Below are positions 33,943 through 44,935 of a stretch of DNA of 64,000 nucleotides, in pieces; within the stretch, counting starts at the first letter, position 1, and every line of letters starts with the position of its first letter. This DNA is from Raffaelea ambrosiae. Taxonomy: Eukaryota > Ascomycota > Sordariomycetes > Ophiostomatales > Ophiostomataceae. The notes beneath the pieces were generated by a model, which saw only the letters and a list, made by a program, of their open reading frames with translations, was not told the DNA's origin and ran no database searches. The position numbers were made by a program, and so were the translations under genes. The stretch spans positions 4,303,869-4,367,868 of the forward strand of contig PCDI01000001.1 in the NCBI GenBank assembly GCA_002778195.1, read 5' to 3'.

Positions 33943-35600
33943 TCAGTTCTCCCGCTGCTCACACTCGATGATGCTCTCCACCCCGTTGGCGCTCGACCAG
34001 ATGCCCGTAATCTTGAGGCCGCCAATGTCCTCCAGCACGTGGTACCAGTCCGCCTCGGTCCGCTCCTTGGAGCTCACCAGCGCCATCATCCACACGTCCA
34101 CGGCCGTCGCCTCCCACGAGGCGCCCTGCGGCGGAATCACGTTCTCGTTGATCAGCAGCTTGCTGTACCCGGGCTTCATGGCCGCGGTGACGTTTTGCAG
34201 AATCTTGCCGCACGCCTCGTCGGGCCAGTCGTGCAGCACCGAGTGCATGTAGTAGGCGCGGGCGCCGACGACGGGCTGCGGCTGGAAGAAGTCGTGGGGC
34301 TGGCGCTCGATGCGCGGGTCCAGGTCCTCGATCTGGGCGACCACGGCCGGCAGGTCCTGGACGATGAGGCGGCCCGGCAGGTCGGGCACCTTGCGGCGGA
34401 GCTCGTCAATGTCGTGGCCGATGCTGCCGCCCACGTCGATGAGGAAGACGGGCTGCTCTTTGCCGTCCTCGGCGGCGCCGGCTGGCTCGGCGCCTTCAAT
34501 CAGCCGCTCGCGCACCGGGTAGAAGCCGTCGTCCATCCAGGAGGGGCGGCCCTGGCGGTAGCCGCTCATGTGGTTGTTGAACTGCACGCCGTAGGGCGGG
34601 TGGGAGATGAGGTACTGGAAGGTGTTCTCCGTGGTGTTGTAGGTGTACTGCAGCACGCCATTGTCGATGCTGGTGGGCGTCATGTAGTTGTTGTGCTTGG
34701 CGAACTCGTGGAACCGGAAGAGGCACTGGGAGAGGCCGCCGCCGCTGGAAGGAGCTGTCAGCAGGAAACAGAGCACGACGAGCCGGGACGGAGCATGAAA
34801 AGCCAGCGACTGCGTGGCAAAGAATCGGGGAAGATACTCACACGCAAGGGTAGCCGTCGCTCATAGAATTCAGGCTCAGGGACTTGGCAAAGTTGGTTGC
34901 CAGGTACTTGTCGGGGCCGACCTCTGTCATGTAGCCCATGGCACCAAGATGGCGCATGAAGCGGCCTGCAGGTCAGCTTAGGAGGGCACGAAGGATGGAG
35001 GCAAGACCGGGGTCAAGAAAAAAGAACAGAAATGACACAAAGAAAACAAACAAAAAACAAAACAAAAAAAACATACAAAGCAGCTGCGGGTCGACTCCGA
35101 GAGTCTTGGCCAGCTCGTTGGCGTCTTGCTCGCCGTCTCTCTCGGCCAACAGTTTGAACAATCCGACATCTACGCCTACCGTGATGGCTGCAAAGGCGCA
35201 AGGCTATAGGGTCGATCCGAACCGAGCCAAAAAAAAACAGAGATTGCGTCAGCATTCCGTCTCACGCGTCATGCATGGTGATGTGCGTGCATGTGCGTGC
35301 ATGCACCAGATCGATCGGGTGTTGGGGAACAGTCCCCCTCCTTCTCTCCTTTCACAAACTCACCTGCGCCCAGCAGTGCTTGATCATGGTCTCGCGCGGG
35401 ATCTCCAGCGCCCGGACCAGCGAGCGGGCCTTCTCGACCAGGGCCAGACGGGCCTGCTCGTCACCCGAGACGGCAGAATCGCTGAGGCCCGAAATGTCCT
35501 TGACCAGTTGGGGCACACTGGGCAGGTCGTTGGGGGCGAGGGCAATGGAGATGTCAACGCCACCGCCCTTGGTCGAGTTGATGGCGGCCATTTTTGTCAT
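33943..35600 (-). CDS. SAM-dependent O-methyltransferase (fungal secondary-metabolism type)
   Basis: Exons 35600-35364, 35203-35077, 34965-34842, 34744-33943 give 429 residues. An N-terminal winged-helix dimerisation domain (WAQP, crossing intron 1, then VGLFKLLAE) precedes the Rossmann fold. LIDVGGSIGHD is the SAM-binding motif I and LHDWPDE carries the likely catalytic His; a C-terminal KLLINENVIPP strand follows. It methylates a hydroxyl of a small aromatic or polyketide-like substrate. No polyketide synthase or NRPS is in the window, so the pathway is unknown. An ATG at 35591, three codons inside, has an equally good context. Confidence 0.9.
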
Positions 35601-37290
35601 TTATCAGATGGGACAAGTTCGGGAGGGGTTAGGTGAAGTACGAAGGTTTTCCAGTTGATGGAAGATGAAGTCTGACTGTTGAGGCTTTCTCTGCAGTAGA
35701 GCTGAGATCGGATGGAGACGGAACAAAAGCAAGAGAACCAACTTGCCAACAAATAGCAACAGGCAGACGAACGGAAATCACATCCGGAGAGAGCGAGGGG
35801 AGGGGATTTGTAGAGGCTGCCAGGGGGGCAGAGTACGAAATAAAAAGGGGGGGTTGAGCCATATGAAGCGCAACCCAGGAATATGCATTACAGACATGGC
35901 ATTGCCTAACCACCATGGAGATAACAAAGTCGACTCGTATGCACGCCGCGTACTACTCTAGCATCCAGTCGTATGTACGAGCCGTAGTATCTGCAAATGA
36001 AAGGGGAGCCGCTATCGAACCACGTCGCAGAAGTCGGGCACGGGAAGAGAGATACTCGTACGCCAGGGTGGTGGAAAATTGGGAGCTGGAAGAGACAGGG
36101 AACGGACACAGACACACAAGAAACGATGCAGAGAACGGTCGATGCCAAAAGAAAAAAAAACCACAAAAAAGTATGGGCTTTGAAAAACGGCGCCTTGCTC
36201 TTTCCAGTAGGAGTTGCAGTGCACATGCGAATGGCGAAAGTATGAGTACAGACTGTCCGAGTTTTCTTGGCTTGTTTTGTCTGTGCAGTTGCATCGTTGC
36301 GTGAACAGTACCAATACTTTTGTCAACCCCCCTGTCGTTCTCTAGCCCACGACCGGGGTGGCGCGGGGGCGACGTACAGCCAAGAATCAAACAAGCCCCC
36401 CCCCCCAAGGGAAAACCGTTGACGAGTCTGCCGCGAGGTGGGTGGGCTGCCGTCTACGAGTCCATGGTACTTGCCGCAGCTCGAGCAGGATTCCCTATAT
36501 ATAGCTGCTGAGCAGGCAGGGGCTTTCCCTTGGACAATAGATCGCAATATATTGCTCCTGGTCGGGCCGGAAAACGCGTGGTCCATGGTTCGTTGTTGTT
36601 CCAGAGCCTTGCGAAGGACGTGTCCTCCTTCTAAAGTTTTGTGACCAGAACAAGGCAATTGTGGCCCCGTTCCACTCGGGGGGGTGTGAGTGCGGTGGAG
36701 AACAAAAAAAGAAACCTCCTTACGAGCAGCTTACTTATGGCATGGGGTTTCAGGGGCCGCTTTGGGCCCAAAAAAAAACAAAAGGAACAAAAAAAAGAAA
36801 AGAGCTCAGCGAGTGGCGGGCTGGCCCACTGCCCGTCCAACCCAAGGCACGGCAAGCCTTCCTATGGGCGGAGGGGCCACGGAGAGATTTGGTCCAATGC
36901 GGGTTTGGCAGTGCGGAGTACGTTCCGTCCCACACAATATGGTAACTGGTTCAGCCGACTACAAGTCAAACTACACAGTGACTATGAGTTACATGGTGCA
37001 TTGCGGGAGAGAGCACCGGTGAAAAATCCAAAATTCTTCCGCCACGCACAACCCACCAAAGAGAACACACGCCAAACCCGGATGGGCTGGCTGCAGCAGA
37101 TTGCTTCATGTTTTCTTATTTTTATTTTTTTATTTTCCCTCTCTTTTTTTCTTTCTCGCCTAATAAGGCAGCTCCTAACTCCTGCCCTGCACATATGCGG
37201 CACAGGGCACAAAGAAGAGGAAATACTACCCTGTGCGGACGTCTTACGCGCGGAAGCCGACGGAGCAAAGAACATGGCCCGAATTAGAGC

Positions 37291-37378
37291 GTGCTGGACT
37301 GAGCTGCTGGACTGAGCTGCTGGACTGAGCTGCTGGACTGAGCTGCTGGACTGAGCTGCTGGACTGAGCCGCTGGACG
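37291..37378. repeat. 13-bp tandem repeat, nearly 7 copies
   Basis: The unit GCTGCTGGACTGA is repeated head-to-tail almost without change; only the first and last copies diverge. Confidence 0.92.
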
Positions 37379-37588
37379 GTGTATTGTTTCCCATACTAGT
37401 GTCACAACGTGCCAGTCCTAGGGTGGAATTTGTTTACTATGTTTGGGGTATTGACGCGAACGCTAACGCTAACGAACCGACCTAGTCTATCGTAGTTTTA
37501 ATTATGAACCGGGGAAACTGTTGAAGATTCCGGTTTCGGTATATAAAATTAGGGGGGAGGGTTCTGTGTGTATTCCTTTCCTTTTTTG

Positions 37589-37612
37589 CCCCCCCCCCCC
37601 CCCCCCCCCCCC
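37589..37612. repeat. C24 homopolymer
   Basis: 24 consecutive C just past the stop of the PTH11-like gene. Confidence 0.85.
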
Positions 37613-37641
37613 TGCTCGTGGTGGTTGACATGCTTGCTCAA

Positions 37642-39138
37642 CTACAGCCCCCTCTTCCACCGATGGACGTCGTCCATGCTGCTCGTTTGCTGGCCACTCT
37701 GCTGCGCATACGACACCGTAATGACATCGGTCCGCACAATGCAGTGGTCGGGGTCCCGGTCCTGGCTGGGGTCGAGGCCGCCGCCCAGCGTGCTGATCCC
37801 ATCGGTGCTCGGCGCAAAGGTGCTGCTACTGGCCTTGTCGGCCCTGTCGATCTTGCTCGTCTTGTCCGCCTCGGCCTGGCGCAGGATCGACTCTTCGCTG
37901 CCCTCCTTGTCCAGGAACGTGAGGCCGTTGGGGTCCCGCGGCTTGTGGCGGGCGGTGTGGTGGAGGACGCCGCTGGAGGACTGCAGCTCAATGTTGCCGT
38001 CGCGCGTGCGGCTGCGGCTGCCGGCCCCGACGCCCGAGGCGGTGTTGTTGTTGTTGTGGCGGGAGCGCGAGGTGCCGTAGTTCTTGTAGTAGTAGCCGTG
38101 GCGGTTGTCGCCGGAGCTGCCAAAGAAGCTGGACCCGATGACGCGGTCGGCCAGCGGCTGCAGCGTGGGGATGCAGGAGGCGATGATAATGGTGCTGCCC
38201 TCGATGCAGGTCCACATGACGAGGTCCGCGGTGTCGTAGGTGAAGTCGGCGCTGGCGAGGCTGGGCAGGCGGGTGGTCTTGTAGATGGCGACAATGGAGG
38301 CACTGCTTTTGTTAGCGGATTCTTTCTTTTTTTCCCTTTTCTTGTTTGTTTCTCTTTTTTTTTCTCCATATCTTCATTATTAATTCTTTTGTACACGACG
38401 ATGCCCCTTTTCTCGCTTACATGGACCCAATGCCCAGAGCCACGATGAGGGCAACCTTCTTTCTGGTCTTCAAGTGCAGCTTGTACAAGACAACGGCCGG
38501 GTATATGGCCAAGTAGAGGTCCGTGACGGCCGACATGACTGCCTCGTCAGTGTGGATTCTAGAAAGAGGGACACGCGCACACACACACAGAGAGAGAGAA
38601 ACTTACCACCGGCAAAAATGGCCAGGTCGACGAGCACATAGGCGCTGATGCACTTCTTGTCGGTCACGGAAAAGTCCCACAGGGCGCGCGTGGGCGCGCA
38701 CTGGCCAAAGAGCACGCCAATGCAGGCCAGCACGGCCAGCAGGGTCACGGTGGGCAGACACCACAGAAAGATGCGGTGCTGGCGGCGCGGGTTGAGCAGC
38801 CGCGTCAGCAGCGACACCACGGCGAACTTGGGCACGGCAAAGGACATGACGCTGGGGCAGAAGGCGACCATGTCCCAGAGGAGCGTGCGCGACTGCTGCT
38901 GCGTGGTCAACGTGGCAAAGTGCTTGCCGAAGCCATAGTGCACGGCCACGATGTTGATGCCCGTCGCGCACCAGCCGAAGAGGATGGACACGATGATGAT
39001 GCAGTCGTCGAGGTGCAGGCGGCCGAGGATGTGGCTGCGGGTGTACACGCGCGCGGCGCAGAAGATCGTGGCCAGCGAGGTCACCGTGCAGGCCACGGCC
39101 AGAATGGTCGGGCCCTTGTCTTGGTTGGACGACGGCAT
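37642..39138 (-). CDS. PTH11-like / rhodopsin-domain integral membrane protein
   Basis: Exons 39138-38607, 38538-38421, 38302-37642 give 436 residues. Seven membrane helices are recognisable (ILAVACTVTSLATIFCAARV, LDDCIIIVSILFGW, MVAFCPSVMSFAVPKFAVVSL, TVTLLAVLACIGVLFG and so on). LHLDD, the YGFGKH loop and YLAIYPAVVLYKL are typical of the fungal rhodopsin domain found in PTH11-like receptors. No N-terminal CFEM domain. The C-terminal half of exon 3 is a long hydrophilic Ser/Asp-rich tail, likely cytosolic. The function is inferred as surface sensing from the family only; the ligand is unknown. Confidence 0.9.
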
Positions 39139-40626
39139 GGCCCGGGTGGCCTTGCTCGGTGGGCGGAAGGGAGGAGGAAGCAAGGGGGTGGGGGTGATCG
39201 CGCACGGTATGGGTAGCTGTGCGCCTGCCGGGAAGAGGTATAAAAAAGGGAAGTGCATGAAAAGGGTAGGAGAAGACAAAAAAAAAAACCAAAGAAACAG
39301 GAAGAGAAGAGAAACCAAAGACAAGAGGCCGAGAGGATGTCGTTGCTACAACTGGCCTTGTTGTAGTCGATGCCGTGTACGAAAACAAGGCATGACTCTC
39401 TTGGTCTCATCGTCGCTAGCTCTGTCGCAACAGAAGCAAAGTCTGCATGCCGATCAGGCCTCCAGTCCCCCTTGCCCCCTTTCTCCTCGACACTGCCATC
39501 GTCTCTGCCAGGCACGAGTCGGCTGGTTGCGACTATGGAGAGGGTGATATGTGGCATGGCGGCACTGATACGACTATGCGAGTACGGCGTCTTACAGGCT
39601 GACAGTGTGGCCAGGGTGATTGTATTGGAAATTTCTGTCGATACTTGCCTGTTATCGCCAGGGTTGTTCTGATTCTCAGCCATCTGGGGAGTCGTACTTG
39701 CTGCAGTAGCGCCTGCGCAACGCACCCCTGCTGCCGCGGTCGAGCCCCTATTTTCTTTCTTTGTAGATGCGAAGACGCCTGGGCCGCGGGCAGGGGCCAG
39801 AATGCGCTGCTACGTGAGAAGTGGGCAGAACGGACCGAAGTAACGAGAATCGGATCACTTGTTTCCTGCTTGGGCAGAGAGCTGCCAGGGTGCAGCGGGG
39901 GGTTGCCGCATGTTGCCTTCCTTCTCCCGAAAAGGGACACCGCGCTGGGCGGCCGTGGGGTCGACCATGCCGTCCCAGTCTTTGGTCGAAACACGCGAGA
40001 CCATGACTGACGCCATATATGACCGAACCGAAGACATGCTCCGTCCGCACCCGCACCGGCCTCTGGCTGAGGCACTGTGCGCCAGGGCCAGCAGCAACGG
40101 GGGGGGGGTGTGCGTGCCATCGGTCGACCACGCGTGCGGAAAAGGACCCGTATTCGATCTGACTCGCTAGCAAATGACCCCCCTGTCGTGCACGTATGCC
40201 AACATCGTGTTGATTCCCGAATAGGGATTTTTTCTTGCTGCGGCTGCGCTCTGTAGGAGAACGGATGGCCTGGGAACGAAGATGCTCGAGACTATCCACT
40301 TTTCCGTGCGCTGAAGTGTGCGCGCCATGGGGGCAAGCTGCCGTGCGGATGGACAGCGCTGGGGTGGAGAAAGCCCTCACTAAATTCCCTGCAACGCCTT
40401 GTGTGTACTATGTATACATATACCATGTAATATCATAGTTAACTAGTCTAGTCTTCCCCGTAGTCGGATCAACCAAAATGCAACCGCTTCGTGGCCACCA
40501 TGTTCAAGCTCGGGTTTCCTTGACGTTTCATTGTCTTTAATACCCATTTTTTCTTCTCCCCCCCCCCCCCCCCCCCCCCCCNNNNNNNNNNTTTTTTTTT
40601 TTGTTTATTTCCCCGCGCGGAGTCCC
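39139..40626. other. Intergenic region PTH11-like - phospholipase C, with assembly gap
   Basis: 1.5 kb of promoter and 3' sequence; no supported gene. The gap at 40582-40591 lies 36 bp from the phospholipase stop codon. Confidence 0.45.
40558..40602. other. Assembly gap inside homopolymers: C24, N10, T11
   Basis: A C24 run, ten N and a T11 run abut. The N count of exactly ten suggests a placeholder rather than a measured gap. Confidence 0.9.
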
Positions 40627-42070
40627 TCACGTTCGTCTGGGCCGGGCCCGGAACGGCCTGGCCTCGGGCAGCTCGTCGAGGGGGCAGCGCAGCCGGCTGG
40701 TGATGAGGTGCTCGAACGACGGCGACCACTCCACGCGCGGGTTGTACGGCGCAAAGTCAAAGAGGTAGCCGAGCGTGCGCAGGATGGACGTGGCCGAGTA
40801 CGACACGGTCTCGCCGGCCGCGTTGGTGCCCTTGCCCTCCACGTGCGCCCGCTCCACCCAGGGCGAGACGAGGAACGTGGGCATGCGGCCGCCCAGCCGG
40901 TTGAAGGGGAAGGTGTAGTCCTGGCCGGCGGGCGTCGTGGCCGTGTAGGTGCGGTTGTCCGGCACGGGCGCCCGCGGCGGCGCGACGTGGTCGTGGAAGC
41001 CGCCGGACTCGTCGTACGTGATGAGGAGGAGCGTCTCGTTCCAGTTGGGGCTGGCGCGCACCGCGTCGTACACGTCCTTGATGAGGCCCTCGCCGTCCGA
41101 CACCAGGCCCGTCGGGTGCATCGACGTCGTGCCCACGCCGCAGCAGGACGGGTTGATCAGGCTGAAGTGCGTCAGGTTGCCGGCCGCGGCGTCGACGTAG
41201 AACTGGTCCAGGTCGACCACCTGGCTGTCCAGCCCCTGGTCGTACGTCCACTGGAACCACTGCGCCTCGGGGCCCGTGCCGCCGACCGGGTCGTGGTAGT
41301 TGCGCCAGTCGTAGCCGTTCTCCGTCAGCGACTGGAAGATGGACCGCTCGTTGAAGCCCTTGGCCGCGAACGAGGCATCGTTGACGCCGTGGCCAAAGGA
41401 GCTGCCCGCCACAATGGCCATGCGGTTCGGGTCCGTGGGCTATATGGTCAGTCCAGGGACAAGCGGAGCGAAAAAAAAAGAACGAAAAAAGAAAACAAGA
41501 ACCCCCCCAACTCACCCCTGGAATGGCCGAGTGCCAGTAGTTAAACGTCACAAAGTTCTGCACAAGCGCCGTGAGCGTGGGCACCTGCGCCTCTGTGTAG
41601 TAGTTCATGACCTGCTCCGACAGCAGGGTCTGGTTGGCCTTGGCGTCATACAGCCGGATCTGCTCGTGCACGAAGCCGTTCTGCTGGGGCACCAGCTTGC
41701 CCGTGTAGATGGCCTCGTTGTCCGGGTTGAAGGTCCCATAGAACTCAATGTTGTTGCCGTACACGGCGTGGTCCGGGTCGTCGGCGATGGAGTCGTAGTC
41801 CTTGGCCACCGAGCAGGCCGTTCCCTGGGACGCGTCCGTCAGGTTCATCGGATTGCAAAAGGGGCCGTTGTGGTACGGGTTGTCCAGGCCCGGCAGGGTC
41901 TGGCCGCCCAGGATGTTGTCAAAGGACCGGTTCTCCATCACGAGGAGAACGACATGCTTGATGTGCGCCTTCATGTTGTCAATGGCCGCGCGGGAGCCAG
42001 CAGGCTTGCCCTGCGCAGCCGCTGCGGCCGCAAAGAGCAGCGTGCTCGTGAAAAGCGAGACGGGCTGCAT
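40627..42070 (-). CDS. Secreted phospholipase C / acid phosphatase family (phosphoesterase)
   Basis: Exons 42070-41516 and 41439-40627 give 455 residues. A signal peptide (1-19, Ala-rich) is followed by HVVLLVMENRSFDNILG, the metal-binding start of the phosphoesterase family, and by SFGHGVND and TYDESGGFHDHVAPP, which supply further metal ligands. Members hydrolyse phosphatidylcholine or other phosphomonoesters and phosphodiesters outside the cell. The intron is 76 bp, phase 0 (SAIPG|PTDPNRM). Several N-x-S/T sites suggest glycosylation. There is no GPI signal; the tail is basic (FRARPRRT). Substrate class is uncertain. Confidence 0.92.
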
Positions 42071-43463
42071 TTTGGGGGGACGGCGTGAACAGATCCGGGT
42101 GGAGATGGCGACTGGCTACGAATTTTCTCGTTGGCAGCATCCGACCCTCCCCCAGGGCGGGATACATATATACATATATTGCCGCGCATAGTATTGCACG
42201 GCGCATTGGTAGCCTACGGAAGAGATCGACGAGCCAGCTGGATAGCCGGATGCCCGACACCTCCTCCATTGCCCGTCTTGACAATTGGCTTCCCCAACCT
42301 TGGCCTTTGGGCAACATGAACAGGGTTCATGGCAGCACGTGCCTCTAGTCCAGTACGCATTCGCCCAATCCCGGACGTGATGGCCCGGGAGGCTGCAAGG
42401 TGGGTCGCAACAACTCCAGGTTCCCGCGTGGGACCAGGAACGAGGCGGTGGCGCTTCTCCAATGAGATGGGCGCTATTTACAACGTGCAGGTCCAAGACG
42501 CACAATTGCCGTCCTCGGACCGCTAAAGCTTGGTCTACTCCACACTTTGCGGGTGGCCATAACGTGTACTAGCCATGCACGTGGAAGAAGCGTAGTAACC
42601 TGTCCAGGAACTCGGTGAACGCATCCTGCGACCGTGGCAAGGTCAGGAACAATTCATTGTTGCTGATTCGACGAGAGAGTGTCCCATCGGCAGCCGACCG
42701 TTGCCGGGGCCGGCAGTCTGTCTGCCTGACTGTTCTGCCACGGATACGGCATTCGACGGATCAGACACACTCACTATCCTGGTCTCTCAGTCCCCCGACA
42801 TCGCTTTGACGTCTGCTGCTGTTTCTTGTCTCTCTTTAAGCGATCGAGCTCGAGCAAAATTGACGTTTGAATGACATCCTCGACAGCAACTAGTAGCTCT
42901 GGAATGTTCACTTGCTGCGCGCGGCGCGATGAAATTAGCTGTGGCTTTCCCCGCCTCGCCTCGCGAAGATCTCTTCCGGCCGAAGCCTGGGTATCCGATG
43001 GACTCACTGACGTGCATCGAGTGGGAAGACTCTTCCCATCGGCAACGACGGCCGATTTCGGCCGAACTCCGCCGCTCCTCATCTGTCCTGGTGGTGTCCA
43101 GTATCAGCATTGTATAGAACGAGTACCACCGGCAGGATAATGCATACAGTGACACCTACTCGGCTGGTTGCCGCTTCCCCTGATTTGCTTCCTGTGTCTC
43201 TCCGATGGTCTTCCGTCCTTTTTGCTTTTCTGCTGCCTGTAGTCGTACGTCTGTCTATATAGCTTGGTGATAGTGTCCGTCGTATACAGAGACTTTGTTC
43301 CAGACGATTAGAAACGATCATTTTTCTCCGCTCAGTCCTATGCTAGTCTCACCGCCCACTGTTGGCAACGCCAGCGACCTTACTCTCCAGATACATGTAA
43401 ATGACATACATAAGAGTCTGACCGAAGGATCACGTAAATTTGCATCGCACGTCCGGTCCCAGA
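42071..43463. other. Intergenic region phospholipase C - nucleotidyltransferase pseudogene
   Basis: 1.4 kb; apart from the TATA-like element I see nothing that supports a gene, repeat or RNA. Confidence 0.45.
42163..42180 (-). promoter_or_regulatory. TATA-like element of the phospholipase gene
   Basis: An alternating TA-rich stretch (TATATATGTAT on the minus strand) about 95 nt upstream of the ATG. Confidence 0.45.
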
Positions 43464-44066
43464 TTAGTCAAAGGTGACGCGCACCTCATCCCACAACGAC
43501 GGCGTGCCAAACTGCTTCACAAACTCGTCCACAAACTCCTTGGTCACATTGGGGACCTCTTCTCTTTCTTTGGTGCCAGCAGAAAGCAGACAGCCACTTC
43601 CGATAAGCCACCGCAATAAGAACTTAATGTCGTAGGCATCCCTCCTCTTGCCATCGGTGTCTGCGCGTTCCTAAATCGAGCCGCATTTGGCATTCAACAG
43701 GAGGGTCGGCTTTAGCACATAGACGCTGTCGATCTCTAAGACAGCTGTGTCGTTGGTGAATTCCCCCTTACAGAGCGCGGGTGGCACCAGGATATCGATG
43801 GGAATGCCGTCGAAGTACGTGTGCAGGGTCCCAGGCCCACCACTATTCTTTAGTGCCATCCTTGCTGCTGCTGTTCCGCCGCGCGGGACAACTAGGTCGA
43901 CATCTTGAGTGTAGCGCGGTGAGCCCAAGAGGGCACAGGCGGCGCCGCCAACAATAGCATACTTGGTGCCGTGCAGGGCTTGGCCGATGGCTGTAGCGGC
44001 TGTGCGAATGAGAGCGTCCTCTGTTGTCTTGTCTGCCATCTGTGCCAACGATGCGATTTGTGGCAT
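43464..44066 (-). pseudogene. Nucleotidyltransferase-fold protein with in-frame nonsense codon
   Basis: From ATG at 44066 the frame reads 131 residues with YAIVGGAACALLG then RYTQDVDLVV, the G-x-R-x-T-x-D-x-D core of small nucleotidyltransferases (AbiEii/MNT-like, common in fungi). TAG at 43671-43673 stops it, but the same frame stays open for 69 further codons to TAA at 43464. That stretch keeps family-like features (a DAYDIKFLL helix). There is no good donor for an intron that would skip the TAG, although the TAG itself could be mistaken for an acceptor. It looks like a single-base nonsense mutation, possibly C to T. Divergent from the ORF at 44255. Confidence 0.7.
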
Positions 44067-44254
44067 TTTAGTATCTTCTACTCCGTACCTAAAACGCTAA
44101 GACCAGCTCCGCACTGTACCTGCAGAAAGATTACCAGCACGCTCAAACACGTGACTTCTTATGAATTCCTATTCCTTTTCATATCGTTCAAGCTCGAACA
44201 TTCTACGAGGACGCACTGCGATTAACTCTCCTTGAACATCTAAACAAACCAATT

Positions 44255-44935
44255 ATGGACGAGCGGTACACACCCTGTCATGTTCTGTACGAGCAGGGTG
44301 TTACCTGCACCTGCTGGTTTGAAGATGCCATCGCCCATTATGGCGTGCCTACGGGCCTGTTCGACTTATATCTTTTAGTGGAAGACATGAATGTCGCTGC
44401 GCAGGTGCTACTCGCCCACGACTGGGCGCCGGCAGCGGCTCGGCCAAACGACGTTTACTGCTTATTCAGCGAGAAGGGGTGTAAGCCGTACCGCCGCCTG
44501 GTTCAGCTGACGCGACCGCATGTCCACACATTTCTGCTCAACGCGACCGACTGGGATTTTCCGGCCCAGGGCCTGGGTGGCGGACGACGCAACAGCTCCG
44601 ACGGCTGTATCACTCCCATCTTCTTTCCCCGTCTGGCCGACCTAGTCGACGCGCTAATCGATAGCATCCTCGACGCACAGGACGGCACCATGATGTCTGA
44701 CCACCTGATCCTGATGCTGACCTACCTGTACGGGTACGTGGCCGAGTTGAAGCCGGCGTCCTTTGCCGAGCAGCTGGCGTACGAGCACCGCCAGTTCCAC
44801 TACGATATGAAGTCCATCTTCACCCTATCGCTACACTTTTTAGCGCATGAGCGCAAGGTTCGACAGAAACTGCGCGACGGGACGCTAATACCACACCATG
44901 ATCCGTGGAATAACGAGCGGGAATGTTTGTCGTGA
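44255..44935 (+). CDS. Hypothetical protein, fungal family with WFEDAIAHYGVPT motif
   Basis: Intronless, 226 residues, soluble, no signal peptide. The N-terminal VTCTCWFEDAIAHYGVPT followed by FDLYLLVEDM recalls a fungal lineage-expanded family that I associate loosely with nucleotidyltransferase-like folds; this is a weak impression from pattern only. The C-terminal half is helical (DHLILMLTYLYGYVAEL) and charged. It is divergent from the broken nucleotidyltransferase over 188 bp, so the two may share a promoter. Function unknown. Confidence 0.65.
   Translation: MDERYTPCHVLYEQGVTCTCWFEDAIAHYGVPTGLFDLYLLVEDMNVAAQVLLAHDWAPAAARPNDVYCLFSEKGCKPYRRLVQLTRPHVHTFLLNATDWDFPAQGLGGGRRNSSDGCITPIFFPRLADLVDALIDSILDAQDGTMMSDHLILMLTYLYGYVAELKPASFAEQLAYEHRQFHYDMKSIFTLSLHFLAHERKVRQKLRDGTLIPHHDPWNNERECLS

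Larger units (their letters stand above)
35601..37641. other. Intergenic region with tandem repeats
   Basis: 2 kb without a supported gene. It holds A and G runs, a 13-bp tandem repeat (37291-37378), a TATATAAAA word near 37542 with no gene downstream, and a C24 run. Confidence 0.45.

Noticed and set aside
36010..36090. TCGAACC word that could be a tRNA T loop on the minus strand
   Set aside because: No acceptor or anticodon stem can be paired around it.
35601..37641. TATATAAAA near 37542 as a promoter
   Set aside because: No plus-strand gene follows; it is in the 3' flank of a minus-strand gene.
43300..44066. An intron that would remove the TAG in the nucleotidyltransferase
   Set aside because: The only possible donor in reach (GTGCTA) is poor and would delete conserved residues, while reading straight through keeps them.
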